Source of the DNA: Hsuehochloa calcarea
Lineage: Eukaryota > Streptophyta > Magnoliopsida > Poales > Poaceae
NCBI GenBank assembly: GCA_036346395.1
Contig: CM070594.1
Coordinates: forward strand, 17,765,385 to 17,829,384
Reading direction: 5' to 3'
Length of the DNA stretch: 64,000 bases
In this document: piece after piece, positions 21,602-33,418 of the stretch
Position numbering within the stretch: the first letter of the stretch is position 1
Layout: every line of letters starts with the position of its first letter
Made by a program: the position numbers and the translations under genes
The notes under the pieces: generated by a model
What the model saw: only the letters and a program-made list of their open reading frames with translations
Database searches by the model: none
What the model was told of the DNA's origin: nothing

Positions 21602-23920
21602 TGTAACACCCCAGCCCAACACTGAGCCTAGAATGCCACCACTACCACTCTTTAAACTAATAATTATCGACACACTATAAAATTACAGCAAGGAAACAAT
21701 GATAATCATATCAATGGACCACAAAAGAGCAATGCATAATAATGGATCAAGTGATAATAAATAATCAATGGGAATGATATCCAGGTAAATAATCCAAAGT
21801 AGCATCAACCAATGAATCCAAATTAATAAAGCAAAGAGTCTAGTCCAAATGATGTCCTAAACTTTATTCAACCTCTAACATGTCCAAGTGTAATCCAATT
21901 CTGAATGAAAAGATTATGAAGGTAAATGATCATGTGTTGCCCATGTGCCCTACTGCCTCTCGATTCACGGCGTCCTCAAGATCACCTAAAGACAACAATA
22001 GAGCAAGGGTGAGTCCACGACTCAAAGAAACACATCGATATACAACGAACAATAATAAGTCAACAAGAATCATTAACCTCATTATCATCACGGTACTTCT
22101 ATTTGATTCACATCCATTAATCTCATGTATCAATGCAAATCTAATCTACATGTCCACATGCACTTCTTTCACAGATAATGGTATAGCATGAGTGAATGCT
22201 CGCGACAACATTCACTCTCAAGCCCGTTCCTCCATAAGGATCGGGGACCTCCTCCACTCCCGTGGAGTTGTGATCAATCATGATCACCTTCTCATATGCA
22301 AAGATGCTTATGTATGCAAACATGCAAACTCCATCATAAACATCATATCCAACTTTTCATCATACTTGTCAACAAAGATATAAACATATCAATTCATTGT
22401 TTGCAATTAAACCAAATAAAAGCACAACAATAATGGTAATAGAAGATAAAGAAAACAGTGATCGATCATTGATCGCTGTCTACCATGCACTTGCCTTTAC
22501 TAGTTGCGACGCACGATTTGACTAGAAGACGGCAACAAACACGACGCCTCTCCTATATTAAATACACAAACTTCAATACAAGCTACAGCAACAAGAATAG
22601 CAATCAATATACTTCGCTCCTACTCGTCCCCAAATATACCACGTTACGCCGGTACTGAAAAGTTACCTTTTGCGGTCTTAGTACTAAAACGAACGTAACT
22701 TTTGACTCGAAAGTCCGATCACCACAAACCACCCCATTCTGGATTCTTTATAAAATTATCCACATTTTCTTAGATTACACAGTCTTCTAATTAAATCATC
22801 TAACCCTCCGTATTTAGCCCAGAAAGTCGGTCTGTCCGTTTCGGAACAGCAGTCTTACTAAATTCATAACTTTTGTTTTATCCAACCAAAATGCGAGTTC
22901 TTAGATCCTACAGAACCATTGGACAATTATCTACAATTTTCATGTAGATCAAAAACTCTAATTAAGCTATTTACTATTTTTAATCTACAGTCTACCAAAA
23001 CAGCGCCGAAAGACGACAACCGTAAAAACAGCGGCCTTCCGAAAATCATAACTCGAAATCTACTTGTCCGATTGACATGATAAAATATGCTAAAGAAAGA
23101 TATCAAAATTATCTACAATTAACTAGTAGATGATATTTTCAACATTCGCCATTAAGGTATCCGAATAAATCGTACAACGGAACAGCATAATAAATAGATC
23201 TATTAATCGGCACTTTGACTAAAAACTATAGAACCTTCTCTAATTATCCTCAATTATAATCTCTAGTTAACAGCACAAAGAAATCGGTACAAGAATTACC
23301 AACCAAAACACGTCGGCCAAGCAAGGAAACGGATGACGTGCGGCAGCAGATCACGCGATGGCGGCCGGCTGGAAAATGCAACAGAAGCTCGGCTCGGCTC
23401 GGGGTCCACGCGGTCGGGCGCGCGCGGCGGAAGATCGCAATGACGCAAATAAGACCGAAAGCAAACGCCGCGACGCGGCCTGCAAGAGGCAAAGAACCAC
23501 GCCGCGCGGCGTCTCGACTTAGCGGCCGCAGAGACAAAGAATGGCAGCGATAGTCTTCGGCTTGCGGCGTGGCGGGTCGCGCAAGAGTCTTCGGCAAGAT
23601 CCATCCAGCCGCATGAAGTCAAGCAGACCACGCGCAATAAGAAGAAAAGAAGATAGCAAAGAACGCCACAGAAGCAGCAGATAAAAAAACTGGCGGCGCG
23701 GCGCAAGCTCCAGGAGAAAGAAAACAAAACTGGCGGCGCAGTGGAAGAAAAGAAATAAAAACTTTTAGGGTTTTCTAGAAAATCCACGATCCATTTATAT
23801 AGCTCTTAAAAATTCTGAAATTCTATTTTTATGTGTACTATTTTATTTAATTACACCCAAGCCCTTAAAAACGTTAATAATATTTATTTATTATTACCAT
23901 TTATTTTTCAGAATATTACA
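21602..23920 (-). repeat. 5' LTR of the tandem gypsy element, 2.3 kb
   Basis: Partner of 14256-16563. It ends CAGAATATTACA at 23920, directly followed by AAAGTTGTAG of the host solo LTR. GC-rich segment 23370-23720 has more indels against its partner than any other part. Confidence 0.95.
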
Positions 23921-25754
23921 AAAGTTGTAGCTCTTGGTCTTAGCTTTCTTTAGGCACCGAGATCATCTGATTTGGAGTTACGGTTTAGGATATATCGTAG
24001 TTTTACCATGATTGTTCAGGAGAGCTGACGTGATTTGACATATTGTCTTGTCGGGCCATTATGAATTATTTAGAGGCCGAATCAGAAATTCCACGCAATA
24101 TTAATGTTGTATAGAATTCAGTAAGGTTTCCAAGTTGATAAAGAACAGAATTTTTAGAGTTGGCAATAAAAAGTTATAGAATTTTTACCGTCGCTGTGTT
24201 ATGACTGTCAGATTAATGAGACAGAGAACTTCACATGAACCTTAGGGTTAATAGAAGGCCGAGCCAGGGGACTTGCCCAACTAAGTTATTGTATCCCTTT
24301 AAATAATATTTCCAACTTGATAAAGATCACCTCCATTGGATCTGTATAATGAAAGTTAGAACATTTTTCCTTGCTGCTGTTCTGTAGTCTGGTCAGATGT
24401 TTGTCAGGCACTTTCAATTGCAGATTAGCCTTATGTACGGGCATAATTAGGAAATCTTGTCTCCTAGTGTTTTGAAGGTTTATCTGTTAAGTTTCATTGG
24501 GAGCTGGTTTCATGTCGTTTTAAGTCCCAGATAATTAATTATGATTTTTCTTATACTGCTGTCCTGTAGGATGGACAGGTGGCTGAATAGTGTAATGTCA
24601 GTTTAACTCCGTTGATTGTGTTGGTTAGTCGGAGGGTTAGTGTAGGTCTCCTGTAGCTAAGTCGTGCCACGTTATCCTTATTCCAAATATGTATTTGTGT
24701 AGGCGGCGAGGCATCGCGTGTGGGAACACCTTCGTTGCTTGCTAACGCGACACGACGCGAAAGGCAAGTACATTGAAATTCTTTACATTGATGAATGATG
24801 TGTGTTTGTGTTCATGCTAATATTTCTATGATCCATGTTTTCAATCATAGATGTTAATCAATATTCATATTCCATTACATGCAATTCCAATGTGTTAAGA
24901 TATATTAATTTCTGTGGAACGCTCGCTGTTGGTTGTTATGCCGATGAGTTGATGATCCATGTTCATATTCCATGATGTACATTCCGTTCCTATTTGATAA
25001 TCCATGAAGAAGAAAGTGATAAAATTCATTGCATATGTTCATTCAATTCATGTGTTGTTCATATGCATTCCACGGGAGTGGATTTGTAAAGATCCATCAA
25101 CTCCAGTATGGGCATGTAAGACCCACCATTCCAATGTAGGCAGTTTCGGATACCCGTATGAAACGTTCTTCATACGGTAATTTGGTCCCCGGACTTTGTT
25201 AAGTACGGGCTTAAGTGAACACCGACTGGTGTCTCACTCGCTATACCGGTATGAGCATGTGTTAGTCAATTCCTTTCAATACATCCATTCATTCCATTCA
25301 TATACATAGGTTTTCAGAGATTAATTCTTAATTCGTAATGTGACTGACTTGTTCATAACCTGGTATGTTCAATTGTTTATTGTACTTGATGATTTTCGAC
25401 TCACCCTTGTTTTTCTGTGTTTATTTAGGTGAACCTTGTTGATGATAATGTTAATGGGAGGGAGTAGACCAGCATGTTCCGCACAGTTCATTACATTATA
25501 TTTTCATTAATGGATTCAACTATGTTAATCTTTGATGAGAGATGAACTGTAATAAGTAATGTTTAGACTTCATGTCATGTCGTTCCATGATTAATTTCTT
25601 GATTATTCACCATTGATGAATTGGTTATTTTTACCTTGTTACCATGGTATTGTTGTCTGATTAGAGGCATATTGAACCTTATTCCGTAATTTGATGGTAT
25701 GTTGTATCTTTAGGTAGCATCTTGGCTTCCGAATAGCCAGGGTGTTACAACGTC

Positions 25755-26780
25755 ATCGAACAATAATATTATTGATAGCTCTACAGTATATACACATACT
25801 CCATGATCCATCCTTATTTGGCACACGTAAAATAGGAACAACAAATGGACTTAAGCTTTCTCGTACGTACCCTTTATCTAGAAACTCTTGAACTTGGTGT
25901 TGAATTTCATTTGTCTCCTGAGGATTGGTATGGTATGGAGGTTGGTTAGGTAAGATGCCCCTGGAATTAGGTCGACTTGACCCTCGATTCCCCTCAATGG
26001 TGGCAGCCTCATTGGTATCTCATCCAGAAATATGTGCGTAAATTCCTGCATTACAGAAACAACCGAAACAGACAAAGTAGAGGGTAAAATGTGAGTAGAA
26101 AAGAAAACATCTTTGCACACAAGCGCAAAGCACCTATTAGGATAAGTTTCTAACTTTCGCACCTCATTTTTTGTGGCTAATAGGACCTGTCCCTTAAGTT
26201 GTATTTGTCTTTTCTTTTCACTTTTTTCTTTCCTCTCTCTCAACTTTGGTTGGTGGCTCCCACATACTCCTCGTTTTGTGGATGTTGCTCATATCTCTTT
26301 CTTTCTTACCACGTTCATCCCTAGCTAAGTCATATTTAATGATTTGTTTCAGTGATATCGGAACCAATGAAACCTTCTTCTCTTTGCGCATGAATGAATA
26401 CTTGTTGGATCATCCAAAGTGAATTGTATCTTTATCATACTACCATGTCCTTCCAACAAGTAATACACAAGCTTGAAAGGGCACCACATCGCAGTCCACA
26501 AAATTAGAATAGCTACCAACGTTAAAATGTACTCGAACCGTGTCTGTGACCTTCCATTTTTCACATGAATTGAACCATTGAATGTAGTACAATTGTTGAT
26601 GTGCTCGTGTGGTCAAACCAAGCTTTTCAGCTATCTCCAAACTCGCAATGTTGTTGCAACTCCTACCATCAATTATAACCATGCACGAATGCTCCTTGAT
26701 CACAAACTTGGATTGAAACTGATTGTGACGTTGTCCTTGCCCCGCTTTCTCCATTTTTAAGAACTCGGTGAACAATCAAG
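25755..26780 (-). pseudogene. Old gypsy element: protease and start of reverse transcriptase
   Basis: Minus strand. At 26775-26440 the protease shows EHSCMVIIDGRSCNN (usual form IDGGSCNN, so the Gly after the catalytic Asp is changed) and DCDVVPFQACVLLVGRTW. At 26243-25878 is LATKNEVRKLETYPNRCFALVCKDVFF, then VMQEFTHIFLDEIPMRLPPLRGIEGQVDLIPGA, the linker and entry to RT. The frame then runs by way of an AINNI motif to the ACGTC junction, after which it continues at 13412. Stops separate the blocks. Confidence 0.88.
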
Positions 26781-27720
26781 TTGGCATGACTTGCATCAAA
26801 TGTGATATCCTTCGAATCAGAATTAGAAATGAGCTCAGGACCAGATTCCTCTTCTTCAATATCGCTAGCCGAAGAGTACTCACCATCTTCCTAGGTGATG
26901 AGGGCTCGCTAATTTGGGCAATGACACATGTAATGCCCTTTTTCTTTGCATTTGAAGTACTCTATCTCCCTAGTTCTTCCAGTAGAAACAACTGATGGTG
27001 AGCTTTGGTGGGGGTGGTAGTGGTCGTCCTCGAATTAGCAGACTTGGTTGTGGAATGACTTGTTGCTTGCTGTCAACTAGCTGTTATTGTGGTACGACCA
27101 GAGGTGAGTCCTTGCTTTTTAGATTGGAAATTTGAAGATTTCCATGGTGTGGACATACTGGATTTACCACAATTGGTTTGACTTCTCTCCCCTTGCACTT
27201 GCTTCTCTACCTTGCATGCAAAATGGAACAGTTCATCCAATGTATCATACTTGTGAAAATCACGGATATGTTGAATTTTCTTGTTTAATCCACCCAAAAA
27301 TCTAGTCATCTTGGCATTGTATTCCTCTTCACGTTGCCTCGTATCATGCCAATTTACAGGTCTTGATAGTAATACTCCACATAACTACTTCCTTGTCAAA
27401 ATCGCTGTAACCTATTAAGCAAATCACGTTTAAAATAAGTTTGAAAAAAAATGGAACACATTATCAATTTGTGCTTTTCCCAGGTGTGAGGTGCATCTGG
27501 TCGTTGATTGATAAAACTCCACCAAATTGAAGCGTAGTTAGTGAACTCGCTTATAGAAGCTCGTACTCGGTGATCTTCGAGATACTCATGGCAACATAAC
27601 TTTTTCTCTAGAAGCATCTCCCAATCCAAGTAACCCTCTGGATTGTATTTGCCATCAAAGGTTGGAAAATAAAACTTGAGCCTTCCCAAGGTATCATCAC
27701 CTTAGGGAGCAACAGGTTTG
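26781..27720 (-). pseudogene. Old gypsy element: gag with degraded zinc knuckle
   Basis: Minus strand. LKFYFPTFDGKYNPEGYLDWE (27680-27620) then FTNYASIWWSFINQRPDAPHTWEKHKLIM are gag capsid motifs. At 27309 comes MTRFLGGLNKKIQHIRDFHKYDTLDELFHFACKVEKQ. The knuckle near 26940-26975 reads YFKCKEKGHYMCHC, with Tyr where the first Cys should be. Decayed, same element as above. Confidence 0.88.
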
Positions 27721-29014
27721 TGGCCTCCTATGCCACGACGATTGAAACCCAATCTTTCATGTAGCCGTGCATCTCTTGCATTGCGTATTGGTGTCACATA
27801 GTCTTCTTCATCATCGATGAACTTGTCCTCTTGAACGTCACCATCTTGGGGTGGTTGTAATCAACCTAGCGCGGTAGCACCTCTATATGCCCCTAGTCGT
27901 GCTGCTTGAGGTGGTCGTAGTCGAGGAACAGTGGCGGCTGTGTTAGCAACAACGATAGATGCTGCGGTATCGTGTTGATGATCTGGAAACTAGTCAACAA
28001 GATTACCTTGTGCAAAATCTTCCAAACATTTCTCCACATTATCCAAACGCGGAATGACTTGATCCTGCACTAAACGCCCAATGTCGTAATAGAAACATTC
28101 ACCAGTTGGCAAGCACACAGCGTTAGACCTTTGGTGTTCCAATCGCTTTCATCTGAAACACCGTGTTTGGCTCCATGTTGGGATGCTTGAGACCCTACCA
28201 TTGTTAGCACCGAAACAGTAAAAAAAATCTACCGACTACAAATGTAAAGTGCCACTCGAATCTCACAAACCTACTAGCTGAAGCTCTTACCCTTCTTGTA
28301 GACTGCTCGTGTGTTGCTAGTCGTGGCAACTTTCAAACATGAGTTAGTAAAGCGATTGCAAGATACTAGTACTCATGATCAAAATCAAATATATGGAGTT
28401 ATAGGTATGGAATATAGTTGCAGCAGGAAAAACAAACTAAAATTCTAGATATTGCAAAGTTGAATAATAGTTCGCACAGTGCTAGCCTTAGTTGCTTTGA
28501 TCGGAACGACCAGAATTGAAAACACTAGTCAAAAAGTACTGGTCAAAACTTCGAACCTTAAATGATTTCGACTGATCATACAGAGTGTTAGTCGAAAAGC
28601 AAACCAGATTGGAAAATTGAACCTCAAAGATTTCGACTGGTCGCACAAAGTGTCGATCAAGAAGTAAAACATATCGATCTTCGTTCTTTATTTTTTAATT
28701 GGTTGCACAAGATGTTGCACAACTACCTTTTTTTTACAACTTGCACAAATTTTTACATGCGACAAACACAATAAAACTCGTCAATCAACAAGAACCAACT
28801 GACCAACAAAAACTAGATGATCATCAACTATACCCAACTAGAATGAAAACAAATTCAATAAATCAAACTAAAAATAACCGATTGAAAGCACAACATATAG
28901 GAATAGGATAATTTTTGTAGGGTAATTTTATGGACTTTAGGTAAAAGACAAACATATAATCTACTACTAAGGGACATATGAATTTCTATTGGTAACAAAA
29001 GCTTGGGTACTACC
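27721..29014 (-). other. 5' leader and gag N-terminal remains of the old gypsy element
   Basis: No usable ORF. 28500-28680 repeats ACTGGTC / GACTGGTCGCACAAAGTGTCGATCAAG-like words. I could not identify a primer site beside 29015; the usual TGGTATCAGAGC is absent. Confidence 0.6.
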
Positions 29015-29793
29015 TGACATGCACATGCCTCTACTTAAGATGTATGCATGTAAGTTTGTCCTGATTTTCCGTCGTAGGAGGAAATATGTTAACTTGAGTT
29101 ACGACGTTGACGAAGGGGTTACTAGTCACAATCCAGTTGAGACTAGGAAACCTCGTAATTTCTACATTAGTCCTCAATTTGTTACCAATCGTGTCAAACA
29201 TAATTGGCCTATTCACGAAGAATCGCCCGAGCAAATCTAGAGAAACGCAAGAGCAACAACAGAAGATGAATCACTCAAAATTGAGTGATCAAGTCGAGAC
29301 TTCAATTACTGCGAGATGCCTTACAATAGCAATAGTTAAATCAATAATCAAAGTATGATCTATTGGTGGTGCAACACCCAAATATTTATAGCAGCTTAGG
29401 TCAATGCTAAGACCCTAACTCGTAACCAATTAGAACTCTAATCTCATACGGATTGCTATCCTTGTGAAATCGTATTTGAGTAGAATCTCCGAACTGAACT
29501 CTAAAATCGTAATGGAGCATGAATCTAAGTCGTATCCAAACAAGACTCCTTAAGTAATCGAAGAAACTAGTTGTCACATTGACTGGTTAGCGGAGCTGGT
29601 CGTCACATGGACTGGTTGGCGGAGCTAGTCTACGGATCTGCTCATCATAGGGATTGGTTAGCGGAGCTGGTTGGGCTTGACCAATAACTTCTCCATCAAT
29701 TCTCTCATAAGTATAAACAAGTAAACAGCAATTCTTATGAAATATCATTTGTTTCGTAATTAAATAATTAATTTGCCCAAGAAACAAGTTGTT
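29015..29793 (-). repeat. 5' LTR of the old gypsy element
   Basis: Begins TGACATGCACATGCC. Aligns with 7140-7873 but with many substitutions. The array of CTGGTY/AGCGGAGCTGGT words (29580-29680) has more units than in the left LTR. Confidence 0.85.
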
Positions 29794-29798
29794 ATAAT

Positions 29799-30952
29799 AT
29801 TAGGTAAAATGCATCGAACAAGACTCATGGCATCACCCTCCGGACAGGCCAGTCATTGTGTTGTTGTTGATCATCGTCGACGATGGACACGACATGATAA
29901 AGGAGTCAAATCATTCGTTCTGCCATTAGTGTTGCCATTAGCTCAGGCAGAGGCATGTCACCATCAAGGTAATATAACCTATCGCATACTGGGCCATGTG
30001 CTTGGAAATGGATGCGAGCATAGAAGCCCCACTTATAGCACCAGGCCGAATCCACGGGGAAGGAAAAAACTTCTACTCAGGTCAGGAATTTCCCCTGCAC
30101 GTACGCACGACTTAACGAACGATGCCTCTCTCCCCGCCCTTCTTTGATACAACTCCTCACGAACTCACAGGTAACCACACTCGCCACCTCCACCATCGCT
30201 TTGAGCCAGCCCCATACGCGGCAGCCCACAGATTGGAGGCTAGCTGGCGGCACTCCAAATCGAAGGTCGTAGCTGCGCTAGGTGAAGGACGGCATGGTGT
30301 TGCCCCAGTCGACGGAGGACAGCACAGTGCTGCAAGTTACAGAAGGAAGATTGCGACAACGGCTGTGCTCGAGAAGAGCGTGGCGACGCTTCTCCGCACG
30401 GTGGGCAACAACAACAGTTCAATGGTGGTAGCCGGACGAGGAGGAGGATGACAATCGCCTAGGTCGAATTGCGCCAGTTCTGGGGGCCTCGCATTCGTCA
30501 CGGAGAGCTCCATTGTGACACTACGGTGCCTTGCCTGCGCATGCTAGCTCTGGGGTTAGGTACTCCATGGCGCCAACCATATGTGGGTTTGCGGATGAGC
30601 GCCATGGTCATACAACCTTGCAAGGCCAAAATCACCCAAACGACCATTCATCTCGCATTCAAGGATGCTTCCGCGAGTGCTGGAGGCTGGGAAGACGGTG
30701 GTAAGGGTACCGCCGGCCATGGGAGGTGGAGTCAGGGGCAGTGGTGGAGGCGCTCAGAGCTCGTCGGAGAGGATGAAGATGAAGGAAAGAAGGTAGATGA
30801 GGGTAGGAAGGGCACCCGTAGAGGAAGAATAAGCAGAGAAGGGGGCGGATCTCGCCGGAGAGGGGTGGTGGCGAGAGGGCGGGGCGTCGGTGTGGAAGCA
30901 AAGAAGAGGATGGTTGGGGAGGGAAGCGAAGAAGGTTTGGGGGGTGGAATAG
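29799..30952. other. Unassigned interval, GC-rich from 30120
   Basis: Several open frames overlap on both strands from 30120 to 30960, which is usual for GC-rich grass DNA. None shows a domain, and they are not supported by a start context or by neighbours. It could be a decayed gene promoter or first exon. Nothing firmer can be said. Confidence 0.3.
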
Positions 30953-31589
30953 GTTACGGATAGAGGTGACCAAATGGTTCATGCTAGTCAGTCTGACTCT
31001 AAGCACGCCACTGTTGGTCCGTCTTAGGTACGATATGATCTACCACCTAAATGGGTCGTGCTAGCCCGACATGACGTACAGTGTTGTGTTTGTTTTGCGA
31101 CCTCGCCCCAGGCCCAAATAGTACCAGGTCTGGCATGACACGATCCGTTTAGGCATGATAGATTTAGGCCCGTTAGGCAACAGTTGGCCCTTTATGCACG
31201 TTAGGCATGGTACGAAATGATCCGTTAGGCACGATTTTCACCCATTAGGCAATATAATTAGAGTCAATTTTTTGAATTTTCTAGCCGTTGGGAAGCAAAA
31301 AAATACAAAAAAAATTTATATAAAAAAAATCTCAATTCAGCCACCATCCAACCTTCACTATCTTCTCTAAATTACATTGTGAAAATTTATACCTCCTTTA
31401 TAATAATTTGGCAAAATTTGAAGTTTTTTTTTGCCAAATATTAATTTTTTTGAAATCCAGCTACAGTGAGGAAAAGAGTTAACAACACTGATTTTTGTAG
31501 ATTCTTATTATTCTTATTTGTTGTACTAAGGTGAAATAAATAATAGTGTAATTTTCAATTTGCAATTTTCTTGATATAAAATTTTGATA

Positions 31590-33146
31590 ATTATGCTACT
31601 ACTGATTTAGGAATTTCACCCGATAATATTGCATCCTTCGAGAATGTTGCGTCTCCCACTCAAACAGAAGAGAAAGCAATATCATCATCAGGCTCTACGA
31701 GTGTCTCTATGTCTGCAAGCACCGGAGCAAAGAGATCTTGGTCGAGTACAACAGGAGTATGGGCATATTTCAATAAGAAATCCAAGCGAGACGAAAATAG
31801 AGTCCATGTAAGATATGATGTTTGTAAAATTTATCTTAATGAATTGTCTGCAAATTCTTTAGGTAGAGCAGAGCACTTGATTAGACATGTTGTAAGATGT
31901 AAAGCAAGACAATGATTGATCATGAGGCAGATGCAACTGCAGTACAACCTCGATGGTACTGTAAGTAGCAGAGATTATAGTCCCGAGGTAGCCCGGGAAT
32001 CTCTTTGTCATTTAATTGCTTCACAAGATCTACCTTTAAACTTTGGTGAGTCTAAAGCGTTTGAAAATCACATTACGATTGCACACCATTCTAGATTTTC
32101 TACGGTTTCTAGACGCACAACAACTGAAGATCTAATTAAATACTATAATGATTGTTGTGCTAAAATTAAAAGAACTCTTTAATACCTGTACATTTTCGAT
32201 GCCTTTGACCTCAAACATATGGAGTGGTAGTTCTAGGGAGGATTATCTTAGTGTAGTTGCTCATTATGTTAACGACAACTCTGAAATGGAAAACATAATT
32301 ATAGAGTTTGAACTAATTGATGTAGCACACAGGTGTGAGAATATTGCGGATTGTATTATCAAAGTTGTAAAATATTTTGGTCTTACAAATAAAATTTTGG
32401 AACAACTTTAGACAATGCCACCGCAAACTCTGGGGCAATGGATATTCTCATACCGTTATTTAGTACATACGCTGAATACTTCTTCCTGCATCAGTGATGC
32501 TCCTGTCATATTATCAATCTAATAATTAAATGTGGTTTAAAGAAGTTGGAGCCATATATTGAAGCTTTTCGTGATGCAATATCTTTCCTAAATCATTCTA
32601 ACCAAGAAATAGCAGCATATAAGAACTTTTGCATTGCAATGAATGTACGTCCAAGAAAATTTGGTTTGGACATGCCACTAAGATAAAACTCTACTTACAT
32701 GATGGTTAATAACCTTTTACCTTGTAAGAGCACATTTTTATGTTTTCATTCACACCCACTATCACAACCATGACGATAATACACTATTGATTGAGTATCA
32801 TTGGTTTGTTGCTGAAAAGTTACTATCATTTTTAGAACTTTTTTATTATTCCACTCTTGCTTTATATGCATTATATTATCCAACATTTCCTTTAATTGTG
32901 CAACATATTCTTGAAATTGTTTGTCATTTGAAGGCTCATGAAAATGAAATAATGTTACGAGTGGCTATCAATGCTACGAAAACAAAATATTTGAAAAATT
33001 GGAAAGATATCCCATATGTGTATGCATTTGCATTTATTTTAGATCCCAGAGCTAAACTTCAACTTTTGAGTGATGACACATGCATATATTATTCTAACTA
33101 TTTTTCAGATGTTCACACTAAATTGTCCAGTGTTTATCAAAAGTAC
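31590..33146 (+). pseudogene. hAT transposase, N-terminal and central part (BED zinc finger, RNase H-like core)
   Basis: An acidic/Ser-rich leader is followed by a BED finger at 31750-31912 (VWAYFNKKSKRDENRVHVRYDVC...HLIRHVVRC). The first zinc-binding Cys of the finger is Tyr here. After a stop the next block has SRDYSPEVARESLCHLIASQDLPLNFGESKAFENHI, usual for plant hAT. 32540-32690 and 32787-33146 carry AFRDAISFLNHSNQE and FLELFYYSTLALYALYYPTFPL...FAFILDPRAKLQLL, the conserved LDPR-KL motif. At least six stops or frameshifts are present. The frame ends at an LTR insertion and resumes at 39219. Confidence 0.88.
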
Positions 33147-33279
33147 TAACGAGGATATAATAATCCTAAATTTAATGAAACTATTTATCAATAATACTTA
33201 TTATCTCTAATGGTATCCTTAACAACCATTAGAGATACCCTTGTCGTTAGAGTCTATAACGACAAGGGGAGATTTTGAC

Positions 33280-33400
33280 GACTTTATGATCGTAAGGTCT
33301 ATCTCAACCACCTTATGGTCGTAAGATCTGCTATAACCATCTTATAGTCGTTGGGTCTGCTACGACCATCTTGTGGTCGTAAGGTTTGCTACGCCCAGGT
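33280..33400 (+). repeat. About four 29-bp tandem units in LTR family B
   Basis: Units of the form CTTATGGTCGTAAGATCTGCTACGACCAT recur with changes (33283, 33311, 33340, 33369). Each holds the imperfect palindrome TTATGGTCGTAA. The copies at 63300-63370 have fewer units. Confidence 0.7.
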
Positions 33401-33418
33401 CAACTACAACCACCCTAT

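Larger units (their letters stand above)
13440..23920 (-). mobile_element. Young tandem Ty3/gypsy chromovirus-like element: LTR-internal-LTR-partial internal
   Basis: In minus orientation: LTR 23920-21602, iMet primer site, gag-pol 21341-16580, polypurine tract, LTR 16563-14256, then a second iMet primer site and a second gag start (13995 to about 13440), where it stops abruptly. The left junction shares GAATAGG with the surrounding solo LTR, which suggests illegitimate joining or deletion. The shared middle LTR is the signature of a tandem array made by unequal recombination between elements. The pol tail FHVSMLRKFL...EQDLTVE...ILERSERVLR resembles Tekay/Del-type chromoviruses. The LTRs are near-identical over long stretches, so insertion is recent. 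Confidence 0.85.
13418..25749 (+). mobile_element. Solo gypsy LTR, split by a nested tandem element
   Basis: The left end TGTAATACCCCGAAATTT at 13418 and right end AGGGTGTTACA at 25749 are flanked by exact ACGTC (13413-13417, 25750-25754). Only about 20-30 bp remain on the left before foreign sequence; the remaining 1.83 kb (23921-25749) lies on the right and starts AAAGTTGTAGCTCTTGG. 1.85 kb is a plausible gypsy LTR length. Orientation is plus by its TGTAATACCCC start. It interrupts the RT of the old gypsy element between RRP and the next residue of the conserved motif. Confidence 0.8.
7140..29793 (-). mobile_element. Old Ty3/gypsy retrotransposon (minus strand), split into three by later insertions
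   Basis: Two related LTRs (7140-7873 and 29015-29793) bound the composite. In minus orientation the order is gag (27700-26930), protease (26780-26440), reverse transcriptase start (25950-25755), then after a 12.3-kb insertion RT/RNase H (13412-12400), then after a 3.1-kb insertion integrase (9111-7960). This is the Ty3/gypsy order with integrase last. ATAAT is found at 7135-7139 and 29794-29798, a possible target duplication, with the right LTR terminus mutated from CA. LTRs differ at many sites, and every ORF carries stops or frameshifts, so the copy is old. It is host to all nested elements between 9117 and 25749. Confidence 0.85.
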
